Below the pieces are notes generated by a model. That model did no database searches. It was not told the origin of the DNA and worked only from the letters and a program-made list of their open reading frames with translations. The position numbers were made by a program, and so were the translations under genes. DNA of 64,000 nt from Rhizobium sp. ARZ01 (GTDB lineage: Bacteria > Pseudomonadota > Alphaproteobacteria > Rhizobiales > Rhizobiaceae): positions 124,001-188,000 of the forward strand of contig NZ_JACVAE010000001.1 of the NCBI RefSeq assembly GCF_014851675.1, given 5' to 3'. Below are positions 34,901 through 44,763 of the stretch, piece by piece (the stretch's first letter is position 1; each line of letters starts with the position of its first letter).

Positions 34901-36652
34901 TTGCCTCAGGAAAGGCAAGTCGTCGTCGTCCGTCGTGACTGCCGGCGTCGCCCCGGTGGGAAGCGGCAGATTGGTCACAACGTAGAGATTGAGCAGGTCC
35001 TCGCGATCCATGAAGAGGATCTGGCTGCGCTTCGGTCCCCGGATCGGCCAAGCTGGGCGGCGAATCCTGCGGAGCGACGTAGGATCGCATGGCATCTCCC
35101 CGATGACTTCAACTCGCTTCCATTCGCCAAGCGCGAGGAGATCCTCGATTGGGTCCGCCGTGTGATCATCAGCGGGTCGACGGACTATCGCAAGTTTCAG
35201 GCTGCTGCGGCCAAGCAGCGCTACGCCATCCGCTTTCCCGGCGTATCGTATGGTGGGCGCGCGCCGCGTGATGGAAAGATCGCGGTACCGGCGAACTATG
35301 AGGAGACTTGGATTGAGGATCCCGACCTGTTGTCCGGCGTCATCGATGCGCCGCCAACACTTGCCATGGAGATGGCCGATCTGGTTCGCTTCAAGACATC
35401 TGCACTGACCTCGATTGGATTTCAGCGAAATGGTGTCTGGGGCGAGGAAACTGCTTCCCAGAAGATCGAGCATCTCGGCCTGATGTTCGGCGCACTTGCG
35501 GCGTCAAAGGCGGGAGAGATCAAGGGATATGGGGTACCGCTGCGTCAACTGACCTTCGGGCTGCTAGTCTTTCCTGGCGTCTGGGACTGGTATTTGCAGT
35601 GGCGCGAAAGCCGCCGGGGTTTCTATACGGCGTGGGAAGTCGACATGCTGCGGATCGCCCTGGCAATCACCAAGGAAAGCACCGGGTGGCTTCGGCAACA
35701 TCCTGAACTCTTGGCGCGTGTCCAGCCTATTGCCGGTCTCGTCTCGCAGAACGAGATCGATTATGCCCGGGAGGACTGGCATGGCGCCTGCGAGGATTTT
35801 CACAAACACGCATCCCACCGTGTCAAAGAGATCCAGCGCATCGCCCGGGTCCATCGTGATCCCTTCGAGCCGATCATGCCCGTGCTTGAAGCCGACAGCC
35901 CGGTCGGCGAATACCGGAAGATTACCGAAGAGATCATCCGCCTGATGCCTGACGAGGAGCGCTATCCGCGTCCGGCTGCCGAGGCGGTTCGCTCGTTCCT
36001 CATGCTGAGGCTAGGGCTGCATCTCGGGCTTCGCCAGAAAAATCTGCGGCAGTTGATGCTATGCCCACGGGGACAGATGCCGCGTCCGGAACGGGTGCTC
36101 GAAAAGCTCAAGCGCGGAGAAATCCGCTGGAGTGACCGAGACGGTGGCTGGGAGGTGTTGATCCCGGCGGTGGCTTTCAAGAACGCCCATTCGTCGTTCT
36201 TCGGAGACAAACCATTTAGGCTGGTGCTGCCCGATCTGCTCGACCTCTACCGCCGCATCGATGACTACGTCGAGCGCCATCGTTCGGTCCTTCTTAAAAG
36301 TGCTGCCGATCCCGGTACGTTTTTCGTGAAGACGGTCAAGACAACGAGTACCGACGCAGCCTACGACATCACCAGCTTCTATGAGGCATGGCGGCTCACC
36401 ATCCAGCGCTATGGCATCTACAATCCATACACCGGCCGTGGGGCGATTAAAGGTTTGTTGCCCCATGGGCCTCACAATGTTCGTGATGTGCTGGCGACCC
36501 ACATCCTGAAGCAGACCGGCTCATACGAGCAGGCGAGCTATGCCATCCAGGATACGGCGGACATGGTGGCAAAGCACTACGGCCGTTTCCTTCCGCAGGA
36601 CAAGGCGGCATTGGCGGCACGAATTCTCAATCAGGTTTGGGAAGCAGCCTAG
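34901..36652 (+). CDS. Tyrosine recombinase-like protein, 583 aa
   Basis: The C-terminal third is a tyrosine recombinase domain: R378 in GLRQKNL, K427 in AFKNAH, HNVR (H525, R528) and the nucleophile Y560 in KHYGRF. The H/W position before the tyrosine appears to be aspartate (IQDTADM). The long N-terminal part is not a standard SAM-like domain. The start is unsettled: the frame opens with TTG at 34901 and no good ribosome-binding site, so the N-terminus may be longer or truncated. It follows the Xre operon on the same strand and meets the integrase remnant tail to tail. Confidence 0.75.
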   Translation: MPQERQVVVVRRDCRRRPGGKRQIGHNVEIEQVLAIHEEDLAALRSPDRPSWAANPAERRRIAWHLPDDFNSLPFAKREEILDWVRRVIISGSTDYRKFQAAAAKQRYAIRFPGVSYGGRAPRDGKIAVPANYEETWIEDPDLLSGVIDAPPTLAMEMADLVRFKTSALTSIGFQRNGVWGEETASQKIEHLGLMFGALAASKAGEIKGYGVPLRQLTFGLLVFPGVWDWYLQWRESRRGFYTAWEVDMLRIALAITKESTGWLRQHPELLARVQPIAGLVSQNEIDYAREDWHGACEDFHKHASHRVKEIQRIARVHRDPFEPIMPVLEADSPVGEYRKITEEIIRLMPDEERYPRPAAEAVRSFLMLRLGLHLGLRQKNLRQLMLCPRGQMPRPERVLEKLKRGEIRWSDRDGGWEVLIPAVAFKNAHSSFFGDKPFRLVLPDLLDLYRRIDDYVERHRSVLLKSAADPGTFFVKTVKTTSTDAAYDITSFYEAWRLTIQRYGIYNPYTGRGAIKGLLPHGPHNVRDVLATHILKQTGSYEQASYAIQDTADMVAKHYGRFLPQDKAALAARILNQVWEAA

Positions 36653-38009
36653 TCACGCAGCATGCCGGGGCGGAAATCATTTCCGCCCCGGGCTTCACTT
36701 CTTCGAACGTCCAGTCCTCGATTTCGAAACCGTGGCCCTTCAGATGCTTCAGGAAGTGTTGGAGGTTACCAAAGTGCTTACGGATCGTGCCGGCTGCGAG
36801 GCCAACCTTAGCCTTCCCGCCTGAAGTCTCGGCCGCCTTGCGCAGCTTGTTACCTTCCGCCCGCAGTTCCGGCGACGACATGATTCTCATCCGGCTGCTT
36901 CGACCCCAGTCGGTCGGGATGTCGTTGAAGTGCTGACGCAACAGGCCGATATGGTATTGCTCGATCTGTCCGGAATGTTCTACGCCATGTTCCACGAGTA
37001 CCGACTTGAACATTCGCACCAGCGCCATGGCGTCTCGCTCCGTCTCCGCTGTCCATTCATCGCCCATGTTTGCGATGAGCTTTTCACACTCCTGCTCGAA
37101 CTCCGATACGGCAACGACGCGCTGTTCGGCTTCGCGAGGTTTGGGTGAAGCCTTCCTGACCGTTGCGGGACGAGGCGATAGGTCGAGGTAGGCGATATCC
37201 GCCTCCTCCGGGATATCCGTCGCAGTCGATGCCGGTATGCTCTCTTCGGTCAACGTCAATGAGAGAGGGGTGGCTGGCTCGACCTCTGCGAGCTTCACCT
37301 CCGCCTCGGATTTGCTGGCTCTGCCGCCGCCTGTGAATTCGCTTGAAGTCCGGTCGACGAGGTCGTGGCGTTCGTCGATATCCAGGAGGGCCGCCGCGCG
37401 TGCTTCGAACATTTTCGACATGGCGCGTTCGCGATTGAGCGCCGTGTCCTCAATCTCGAAGTGGTAGATCAGTCGTCTGATGCCGTCTTCAAATCCGGGG
37501 CTGCGAGCCGTGCTCAGCTCGCCGCGATAGTTCGCCCGGATGGCATCGACATGCGAGGCGGGGACGCCGTTCTTCAGCAGATAGGTGAGACCAGGGCAAT
37601 CGCCTTCTAGGATGAGCTCCGACCGGGTCCCGAACTTTGCCAGGAGTTGGCAAGCCCATCCAACCTCGAGATCGAGCTCCATCTCGACGACATCGCCACC
37701 GCGACCGTTGCGTTTGGCCATCGTGCTGACGTCATCGAGCCTCTCGATTTCTTCATCCCGTACGTGCTCGAACAGGATCTGGAGCTGCTTCTTGGTGGTC
37801 ATCACGTCCTTCGAATTCATCTTCAGTTCGGCCAGCCGTGTATTGAGCTTCCGGCCGATGATCTGAGCCTTTTTATGGTCGGAACAATGAAGGCTGAGTG
37901 AAAGGCGACTGCCGGGGCGGCAGTGGACGAAGACGGCCGGTACGCGCGCACGCCAATAGAAGATGTTTCCGCGGCGGATCAGATTCTCGACCTCGTGGCG
38001 CACGGCCAT
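36627..38009 (-). pseudogene. Island integrase lacking its catalytic domain
   Basis: A 460-residue frame starting MAVRHEVENL. The N-terminus is the DUF6538-type region of phage integrases (RRGNIFYWRARVPAVF), followed by a charged linker and a SAM-like core-binding domain to about residue 440. It ends in a short unrelated tail just after a hairpin, with no RHRY catalytic domain. The position, pointing away from tRNA-Gln and 120 bp from the attachment site, is that of the original island integrase. I infer it was truncated when the segment ending with the plus-strand recombinase arrived. Confidence 0.75.
36666..36690. terminator. Bidirectional hairpin between two convergent recombinase genes
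   Basis: Perfect 11-base arms CGGGGCGGAAA and TTTCCGCCCCG around TCA, 13 bp after the plus-strand recombinase stop. It lies inside the 3' end of the integrase remnant, where it is translated as part of its foreign tail. Confidence 0.65.
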
Positions 38010-38130
38010 GACGAATGCCCTGTCTTCCCCAGGGCTCGTCCATCGCGTTATTTCGCGTGGGCATCACCTGTGGGCTACAGTTCTGGGCATCAGGTGGAAA
38101 ATCAAGGAATTAAGGGGTTTTTTGGGAGAA

Positions 38131-38151
38131 TTGGCTGGGGAACCTGGATTC
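38131..38151. repeat. attR: direct-repeat copy within tRNA-Gln
   Basis: The 21 bases cover the 3' end of tRNA-Gln (CCA, discriminator, acceptor strand and part of the T arm) and are identical to 22094-22114. The intact tRNA lies outward of it, so the gene was restored on integration. Confidence 0.82.
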
Positions 38152-38205
38152 GAACCAGGACTAACGGAGTCAGAGTCCGTGGGTCTACCGTTAACCTATT
38201 CCCCA
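38132..38205 (-). tRNA. tRNA-Gln (anticodon CTG)
   Basis: The minus strand folds as a complete 74-nt tRNA with encoded CCA: acceptor arms TGGGGAA and TTCCCCA, anticodon stem ACGGA/TCCGT with loop CTCTGAC (anticodon CTG, reading CAG), and a T arm with GGTTCGAATCC. The 3' end is the attachment site of the island to its left. Confidence 0.95.
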
Positions 38206-38484
38206 CCAGCGGCGTCGGCCGTGGCCGGTTGCCTGTGAGGCGGGCTTATAACCAAAAGGCTCGCGGATGCAAATAGGGTTCGAGAATTTTTTTGCGATAG
38301 TCTGCAAAGCGCGTTTTGTGGCCGACGGATCTGCTGCCATCGCAAGGCGTGGCAGCGGGGGATGCTGCCGTGCACAAAAGGAATTGTCCAAAACGACCCG
38401 TGCTGGTAAGGTCCTGTCAACGAAAAATCGAGAGAGCGCCTGCTGCAGCTCAAGAGAGCTTTGCGCGGCGCGATAGGCAGACAC

Positions 38485-40035
38485 GTGAACGACCCCGATC
38501 ACGGCCTCAGGCCGTCCGTTTCCGGGGGGCAGGCCACGGGCGGACAGGCAAAGCCGAAACGGTCGCGCCGCCGCAAGGGAAAAGCAAAGCGGGCCCAAGG
38601 TCCGTCTTCCGCTCCCCTTTCCCCGGCCAACAGTTCCAGCCGCAGCGGTCTGGAAACAAGCCCCCAATCCGTCGCGTCGGATGGCGATGCCGTCCGCAAG
38701 CGCAAGCGTCGACGCCGCGGCAAGGGTGGCGGCCAGGCAAATCGGCCATCGCAAATCGAAGCCGGGTCTCCCGCGAAGGCTGCGCAGGAGCAGTCCGGGC
38801 AGGGGCGTGCGAATCGCAAGGCGCATCAGCAACGCAGCCTGCAAGGGCGTCCGCTGAGGGGGCCCGAATCGTCGCCTGAAGTCGTAGGGCCTTCGCTGAA
38901 GGCAGCGCCGTCGTCGACCGCGCCCCTAGTTGCGTTGTCGACAGGCGGCCGCAATCGAGGCGAACCGTCGACCGTAAGTGGACAGCGCGGAGAGGCGAAC
39001 GATACGTCGCTTTATGCTGCGCTCGACCTCGGCACGAACAATTGCCGCCTTTTGATCGCGCAGCCGACGCGTCCGGGACAGTTTCGCGTCGTCGACGCTT
39101 TTTCACGAATTGTCCGGCTTGGCGAGGGACTGGCCGCGAGCGGCCGGCTGTCGGACGGGGCGATGGACCGATCAATCGAGGCGCTGAAAGTCTGCGCCGC
39201 CAAATTGAGAAGCCGCAATATCCGCCGCAGCCGCCTGATCGCCACTGAAGCCTGCCGAAGGGCGGAGAACGGCGAGGAATTCCTCGCTCGCGTCAGGTCG
39301 GAGACCGGTCTCGAGCTTGAGATCATCAACCGGGAGACGGAGGCGCGGCTTGCCGTGTCGGGCTGCTCCTCGCTTGTCGGCCGCGAGGCGAAGTCCGTGG
39401 TGCTGTTCGATATCGGCGGCGGCTCGTCCGAGATCGCCGTGATCCGCATTGGCGAAAACCGCTCCAGTCGGCTTGCCAACCACATCACCCACTGGACCTC
39501 GCTGCCGGTCGGCGTCGTGACGCTGTCGGAGCGACACGGCGGTCGTGACGTGACGCCCGAGAGCTTCGCCGCCATGGTAAGGGAGGTCGAAGCCATGCTA
39601 GTGGATTTCGATTGTGCCGGGCATGGCGACCATGGGGCATCGGACGACTTCCATCTGATCGGCACATCCGGGACCGTGACGACGCTCGCCGGTGTGCATC
39701 TGGACCTTCCGCGCTACGACCGGCGCCAGGTGGATGGCGTATGGCTTTCGGACGCCGAGGTCAGCGCCATGCAGGCGCGGCTGCTGTCCTGGGATTTTTC
39801 CGCCCGCGCGGCCAATCCCTGCATCGGGCCGGATCGTGCCGATCTCGTCCTGGCTGGTTGCGCCATTCTTGAGGCGATCCGTAACCGCTGGCCATCGACC
39901 CGCATGCGTGTGGCCGATCGCGGCCTGCGCGAGGGCTTGCTGACTGACATGATGGCCGATGACGGGGTCTGGAGACGCGGCCGCCATCGCCGGCAGCATC
40001 GCTACCCTGGCCGTTCGGAAGGACAACAGAAATGA
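38485..40035 (+). CDS. ppx: Ppx/GppA family phosphatase with basic N-terminal extension
   Basis: Exopolyphosphatase or pppGpp phosphatase of the actin-like ATPase fold, from about residue 172: [26 protein letters not shown] and [11 protein letters not shown] are the phosphate-binding motifs. The first ~170 residues are a lysine- and arginine-rich low-complexity region ([26 protein letters not shown]) likely to bind nucleic acid or polyanion. Start taken as GTG 38485; the basic region makes the exact start hard to fix. It overlaps rlmE by 4 bp, so the two are coupled. Confidence 0.9.
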   Translation: MNDPDHGLRPSVSGGQATGGQAKPKRSRRRKGKAKRAQGPSSAPLSPANSSSRSGLETSPQSVASDGDAVRKRKRRRRGKGGGQANRPSQIEAGSPAKAAQEQSGQGRANRKAHQQRSLQGRPLRGPESSPEVVGPSLKAAPSSTAPLVALSTGGRNRGEPSTVSGQRGEANDTSLYAALDLGTNNCRLLIAQPTRPGQFRVVDAFSRIVRLGEGLAASGRLSDGAMDRSIEALKVCAAKLRSRNIRRSRLIATEACRRAENGEEFLARVRSETGLELEIINRETEARLAVSGCSSLVGREAKSVVLFDIGGGSSEIAVIRIGENRSSRLANHITHWTSLPVGVVTLSERHGGRDVTPESFAAMVREVEAMLVDFDCAGHGDHGASDDFHLIGTSGTVTTLAGVHLDLPRYDRRQVDGVWLSDAEVSAMQARLLSWDFSARAANPCIGPDRADLVLAGCAILEAIRNRWPSTRMRVADRGLREGLLTDMMADDGVWRRGRHRRQHRYPGRSEGQQK

Positions 40036-40769
40036 CCAAGCCCCCTGTCGGCGGGAACCGCACCGGGCGCAAGCTCGGCCAGAAGGTGAAGAAGGGCAAG
40101 CTCAAGGCGTCCTCACGGCGCTGGATCGAGCGCCATATCAATGATCCCTATGTGCAGCGCGCACGGCTCGAGGGCTATCGCGCGCGCGCTGCGTTCAAGC
40201 TTCTGGAGATCGACGAGAAGCACAAGATCCTCGACGGTGCCAGGCGCATCATCGACCTCGGCGCCGCGCCCGGAAGCTGGTCGCAGATTGCCGCCAAGGT
40301 GACGAATTCGACCGATGAGGACCCGCGCGTCGCGGCGATCGACTTCCTGGAGATGGACCTGCTGCCGGGTGTGAAGATCCTGCAGATGGATTTTCTTGAT
40401 CCGGAGGCCCCGGAAAAGCTGAAAGAGGCGATCGGCGGCACGCCCGATCTCGTGATCTCCGACATGGCGGCACCCACGACGGGACACCGGCAAACCGACC
40501 ACCTGCGCACCATGCATCTGTGCGAAGTCGCTGCGTACTTCGCCGTTGAGGTGCTGGCAGAGGGCGGACATTTCCTGGCAAAGACCTTCCAGGGCGGTAC
40601 CGAGCGCGATCTGCTCAACATGCTCAAGCAGAATTTCAAACAGGTCATCCATGTGAAGCCGGCCGCCTCGCGCGCCGAATCGGTCGAGATGTTCCTGCTC
40701 GCCAAGGGCTTCAAGGGGCGGAGCAGGGAAGCGGCCTCAGCCGAGGCGGAGACCGAGGCAGACGCGTGA
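40032..40769 (+). CDS. rlmE: 23S rRNA 2'-O-methyltransferase (U2552)
   Basis: A 245-residue RlmE/FtsJ/RrmJ enzyme, methylating the ribose of U2552 of 23S rRNA late in 50S assembly. The SAM motif [11 protein letters not shown], the [13 protein letters not shown] motif and the catalytic lysine in FLAKTFQGG are visible. The N-terminus is basic, for RNA binding, and the C-terminus has an alanine/glutamate tail. Overlaps ppx by 4 bp and the next gene by 4 bp, suggesting one transcript. Confidence 0.95.
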   Translation: MTKPPVGGNRTGRKLGQKVKKGKLKASSRRWIERHINDPYVQRARLEGYRARAAFKLLEIDEKHKILDGARRIIDLGAAPGSWSQIAAKVTNSTDEDPRVAAIDFLEMDLLPGVKILQMDFLDPEAPEKLKEAIGGTPDLVISDMAAPTTGHRQTDHLRTMHLCEVAAYFAVEVLAEGGHFLAKTFQGGTERDLLNMLKQNFKQVIHVKPAASRAESVEMFLLAKGFKGRSREAASAEAETEADA

Positions 40770-41152
40770 TGCTGCTCTATGTGACCGTCGGGACAAATGA
40801 CATTGAAAGGGCGGGCCGTTTCTATGACGCGGTCCTGCCGCTGCTTGGCTATCGCCGGCAGAAGCAGGCGCCAGGGGAGATCGGCTATGGCGCGGACGAG
40901 GATGTGCGCAGCCGGTTCTGGGTGGTGGAGCCGTTCAACCGCGAGCCGGCGACATTTGGCAACGGCGTGACGGTTGCGCTCGATGCGCCGAGCCGCGCTG
41001 CAGTGGACGCATTCCACGCCGCCGCGCTGGAAAACGGCGGTACAGATGAGGGCACCCCGGGCATCCGGCCGTTCCATCCCAACTTCTACGCGGCCTTTGT
41101 CCGCGACCTCGACGGCAACAAGCTGTCGATTGTCTGCGAGCGGCCGGAATAG
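40766..41152 (+). CDS. VOC (glyoxalase/bleomycin-resistance fold) protein
   Basis: A 128-residue protein with two beta-alpha-beta-beta-beta units. It starts [29 protein letters not shown] and ends [15 protein letters not shown], both typical of the VOC superfamily. Substrate unknown; relatives include glyoxalases, dioxygenases and fosfomycin-resistance proteins. It is coupled to rlmE by a 4-bp overlap. The MFS gene converges on it 8 bp away. Confidence 0.85.
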   Translation: MMLLYVTVGTNDIERAGRFYDAVLPLLGYRRQKQAPGEIGYGADEDVRSRFWVVEPFNREPATFGNGVTVALDAPSRAAVDAFHAAALENGGTDEGTPGIRPFHPNFYAAFVRDLDGNKLSIVCERPE

Positions 41153-41160
41153 CCGACCGC

Positions 41161-42561
41161 CTATTTGACGGCAGCCGTCTCTTCCTTCAGCCGGTGGCCG
41201 GAGACCGAGGCTCCGGCATTCTTGGCCATGGTAATGAACGGGATCACCGCGATCAGTGTCAATGCGGAAATGATCATGAAGGCGATGTGAAAATCACGCA
41301 GTTCAAGCTGCGTGCCGGTCAGCATGGTCTCGACTTCCAGGATCATGCCGGCAATCGCAACGCCCAGCGCCAGGCTCATCTGCTGCAGCACCGCGCTCAT
41401 CGAAGTTGCCTTGCTGACATCCCGGTCTGAGATATCGGCAAATGTCAGCGCGTTCACGCTGGTGAAGAAGAAGGAACGCGCAAACCCGGCGAGCAGCAGC
41501 ACGAACGACATCAGCACAACGGAGGTTTCCGGCGTGAAAAGGCTGCTGGCGGAGGTGAGGGCGGCCCCGGCGACACAGGCGGCGATCAGCGTGGTCCGGA
41601 AGCCGGCAAAGGTCAGCACGCGCTTGGCCAGGAACTTGGTGGTGATGGCGCCGATTGCGCCGGTGAAGGTGATCAGACCGGACTGGAACGGTGAAAAGCC
41701 GAAGCCCACCTGCAGCATCAAGGGCATCAGGAAGGGGACCGCGCCGACCGAGATCCGGAACAGCGTGCCGCCGACCGCGGCTGCTCGAAACGCGCGGTCG
41801 CGGAAGAGACGTAGATCCAACAGCGGCGCTGGATGGTTCTTGGCGTGGCGCACATAGAGCCAGCCGGAAAGGAGCCCAAGAACTGTGGCGGCGAGGCCGA
41901 TTTCCGGCGGTAGCGCAGGAAGGCTGATGACGGAAAGACCGAACATCGTGCCGCCGGCGGCGACAGCACAAAGCAGGAAGCCTCTGACATCCAGTGGTGC
42001 GGGCGGGCTCGCGTGGATCTCGGGAAGATAGATGCCCGACAGCACGTATCCGACAATCCCGACAGGCACATTGATGAGAAAGATCCAGTGCCAGGCGAAA
42101 TAGGTGGTGATGAAGCCGCCGAGCGGCGGGCCGGCGAGCGGACCGACGAGGGCAGGGATCGTCAGCATCGCCATGGCGGAAACAAGTTCGCTGCGCGAGG
42201 TGCTGCGCACGAGCACGAGGCGGGCCACCGGCGTCATCATCGCCCCGCCCATCCCCTGGATGAAGCGGGAGACGACAAAGGCAACGAGGCTGTTCGACAC
42301 CGCGCAGAGAATGGACCCGAAGATGAAGACGAGGATCGCCAGCCGGAAGATGCGCTTGGCCCCGAAGCGGTCCGCCATCCAGCCTGAGAGGGGAATGAAG
42401 ATCGCGAGCGACACCATGTAGGCCGTCAGCGCCAGCTTCAGCGTGATCGGTCCGACGCCGAGATCATGGGCGATCGCCGGAAGCGAGGTGGCGATCACGG
42501 TAGAATCCATCTGCTCCATGAAGAGGGCGACGGCAAGAATCAGGGGAACGATGCGGTTCAT
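41161..42561 (-). CDS. MFS drug-efflux transporter (DHA2-like)
   Basis: A 466-residue major facilitator with 13-14 helices. Signatures are MDSTVIATSLPAIAHDLG in helix 1, GWMADRFGAKRIF between helices 2 and 3 (motif A), and the motif C-like GPLAGPPLGGFI. This is the EmrB/QacA class of proton-driven multidrug exporters. Start at 42561 gives the standard N-terminus; a longer frame upstream has no membrane character. No local regulator is visible. Substrate cannot be inferred. Confidence 0.9.
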   Translation of the reverse strand: MNRIVPLILAVALFMEQMDSTVIATSLPAIAHDLGVGPITLKLALTAYMVSLAIFIPLSGWMADRFGAKRIFRLAILVFIFGSILCAVSNSLVAFVVSRFIQGMGGAMMTPVARLVLVRSTSRSELVSAMAMLTIPALVGPLAGPPLGGFITTYFAWHWIFLINVPVGIVGYVLSGIYLPEIHASPPAPLDVRGFLLCAVAAGGTMFGLSVISLPALPPEIGLAATVLGLLSGWLYVRHAKNHPAPLLDLRLFRDRAFRAAAVGGTLFRISVGAVPFLMPLMLQVGFGFSPFQSGLITFTGAIGAITTKFLAKRVLTFAGFRTTLIAACVAGAALTSASSLFTPETSVVLMSFVLLLAGFARSFFFTSVNALTFADISDRDVSKATSMSAVLQQMSLALGVAIAGMILEVETMLTGTQLELRDFHIAFMIISALTLIAVIPFITMAKNAGASVSGHRLKEETAAVK

Positions 42562-42964
42562 GTGATGATGCGCCCCGGAGCAATCCCGGATCAATTCTTC
42601 GAGGAGGTGCCGGCTCGGCGGGGATGGTTCCGAAGGGCCCGCCGCACGGATAGTCCACCGCCTTTTGCGCCTGCTTCGGTCAACTGTCAAACCACATCGT
42701 TGGGGCTGCGGGACGTGCTTGACGGCAATGTCTCGCCCGTGGTTGCTGCGATTGCACTTCCGGGTTCGTCGGTAGCGGCAAAGGTGCTCCAAATCGCTGG
42801 ACGACGAGCAAGGGGGCCGATTCTCTGGTGTTTGCTATTTTCATTCTGTCGTGAACGTGTTACGAGCCCTCGCCAACTTCCAAGACTTTTCTTGCAAGCA
42901 ACCAGGTGAACCGCTCCCAAAGGTTCCCTTGGACCGCAGCCTTTTACACCGAAAGGAATTGGCC
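42562..42964. other. Intergenic region between MFS transporter and guaB
   Basis: About 400 bp without a gene. It must hold the divergent promoters of the MFS gene and guaB. The AAAGGA ribosome-binding site of guaB is at its right end. I see no riboswitch-like or tRNA structure. Confidence 0.4.
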
Positions 42965-44464
42965 ATGGCGCGCATCATAGAAACCGCAACCGGACTGGAA
43001 GCACTCACCTTCGACGACGTGCTTCTGCAGCCCGGCCATTCCGAAGTCATGCCGGGGCAGACGAATATCGCGACCCGCATTGCCCGGGACTTCGACCTGA
43101 ACCTGCCTATCCTGTCCTCGGCGATGGACACCGTGACCGAGGCGCGGCTGGCGATCGCCATGGCCCAGGCCGGCGGTCTTGGCGTGATCCACCGCAACCT
43201 GACGCCTGCCGAACAGGCCGAAGAGGTGCGTCAGGTCAAGAAGTTCGAAAGCGGCATGGTCGTCAATCCCGTGACGATCGGCCCTGACGCCACGCTTGCC
43301 GATGCGCTGGCGCTGATGAAGGCCCACGGCATTTCCGGCATTCCGGTGGTCGAAAACAGCGCCAAGGGTGTCGCCGGCCGCCTCGTCGGCATCCTGACGA
43401 ACCGCGACGTCCGCTTCGCCTCCGATCCGAAGCAGAAGATCTACGAGCTGATGACGCGAGAGAACCTCGTCACGGTGAAGGAGAACGTCGAACAGCAGGA
43501 GGCCAAGCGGCTCCTGCACAAGCACCGCATCGAGAAGCTGCTGGTGGTCGATACCGATGGCCGCTGCGTCGGCCTGATCACGGTCAAGGACATGGAGAAG
43601 TCGCAGCTCAACCCGAACGCCTCCAAGGACGCGCAGGGCCGCCTTCGCGCCGCTGCTGCGATTTCCGTCGGAGACGACGGTTTCGAGCGCGCCGAGCGCC
43701 TGATCGATGCCGGGGTTGACCTGCTGGTCGTCGACACCGCCCACGGCCATTCGCAGCGCGTGCTCGATGCCGTTTCGCGGGTCAAGAAGCTCTCCAACGC
43801 CGTGCGCATCATGGCCGGCAATGTCGCAACCGCTGGCGGCACGAAGGCGCTGATCGATGCCGGCGCGGACGCGGTCAAGGTCGGTATCGGCCCCGGCTCG
43901 ATCTGCACGACGCGCATCGTCGCGGGCGTCGGTGTGCCGCAGCTTGCCGCGATTATGTCCGCCGTCGAGGCGGCGCGTGAAGCCGATATTCCTGTTATCG
44001 CCGATGGCGGCATCAAGTTCTCCGGCGACCTTGCCAAGGCGATCGCCGCCGGTGCCGCGGCCTGCATGGTCGGCTCGCTCTTGGCCGGCACGGACGAAAG
44101 CCCGGGCGAGGTGTTCCTCTACCAGGGCCGTTCCTTCAAGGCCTATCGCGGCATGGGCTCGGTGGGCGCTATGGCGCGCGGTTCGGCCGACCGCTACTTC
44201 CAGGCGGAAGTGCGCGACACGCTGAAGCTCGTGCCGGAAGGCATCGAGGGCCAGGTGCCGTACAAGGGCCCTGTTGCCGGCGTCCTGCACCAGCTTGCCG
44301 GTGGTCTCAAGGCGTCGATGGGCTATGTCGGCGGTCATGACATCAAGGACTTCCAGGAGAAGGCCACCTTCGTGCGCATCTCCGGCGCCGGCCTGCGTGA
44401 AAGCCATGCCCACGACGTCACCATCACCCGCGAGAGCCCTAACTATCCGGGTGCCGTGGGCTGA
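42965..44464 (+). CDS. guaB: IMP dehydrogenase
   Basis: Catalyses NAD-dependent oxidation of IMP to XMP, the committed step of guanine nucleotide synthesis. The 499 residues form a TIM barrel interrupted by two CBS domains (about residues 95-210). The catalytic loop [11 protein letters not shown] with its cysteine and the flap around [12 protein letters not shown] are intact. Start at 42965, six bases after AAAGGA. A strong terminator follows, so it is probably monocistronic. Confidence 0.97.
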   Translation: MARIIETATGLEALTFDDVLLQPGHSEVMPGQTNIATRIARDFDLNLPILSSAMDTVTEARLAIAMAQAGGLGVIHRNLTPAEQAEEVRQVKKFESGMVVNPVTIGPDATLADALALMKAHGISGIPVVENSAKGVAGRLVGILTNRDVRFASDPKQKIYELMTRENLVTVKENVEQQEAKRLLHKHRIEKLLVVDTDGRCVGLITVKDMEKSQLNPNASKDAQGRLRAAAAISVGDDGFERAERLIDAGVDLLVVDTAHGHSQRVLDAVSRVKKLSNAVRIMAGNVATAGGTKALIDAGADAVKVGIGPGSICTTRIVAGVGVPQLAAIMSAVEAAREADIPVIADGGIKFSGDLAKAIAAGAAACMVGSLLAGTDESPGEVFLYQGRSFKAYRGMGSVGAMARGSADRYFQAEVRDTLKLVPEGIEGQVPYKGPVAGVLHQLAGGLKASMGYVGGHDIKDFQEKATFVRISGAGLRESHAHDVTITRESPNYPGAVG

Positions 44465-44492
44465 TCGCAACAGCTGATTGAAATTCAAACCG

Positions 44493-44530
44493 GCGGCGGC
44501 ACTGATATAAAGTGCCGCCGCTTTCCTTTT
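44493..44530 (+). terminator. Rho-independent terminator of guaB
   Basis: Arms GCGGCGGCAC and GTGCCGCCGC around TGATATAAA, followed by TTTCCTTTT, 28 bp after the guaB stop. Confidence 0.88.
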
Positions 44531-44599
44531 CTGTCGCCCGCTCTCTTCTGGATGGTTCGAGGGTGGGATCGAATACCACTTAAGCCATGTCACGAGCGA

Positions 44600-44613
44600 T
44601 TGATGCGGATCAA
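44600..44613. promoter_or_regulatory. Perfect FNR/FixK anaerobox upstream of adh
   Basis: TTGATGCGGATCAA matches TTGAT-N4-ATCAA exactly. It lies 150 bp before the alcohol dehydrogenase start and after the guaB terminator. The perfect TTGAT/ATCAA arms differ from the TTGC-type boxes of the denitrification genes, suggesting FixK or FnrN rather than NnrR. Confidence 0.75.
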
Positions 44614-44763
44614 CTTCCAATCCGCCGGCTTTGACCATAGTGTTGCCGATGCCCGCTTTTGGCGAGGCGGCCGAGTTTCGCCTCGCCATCGCATTCCGAA
44701 ACCTTTTGCGTCTGCCCCCTAGGCTTTGCGGAGGGCACATGCGCAAGCCCAAGGAGACTGGCA

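Noticed and set aside
31794..36652. Assignment to the gamma-Mobile-Trio (tyrosine recombinase plus two partners)
   Set aside because: That family has a tyrosine recombinase with two partner proteins; here there are five other genes, including a dioxygenase and a HEPN-motif protein, and I could not match the partners.
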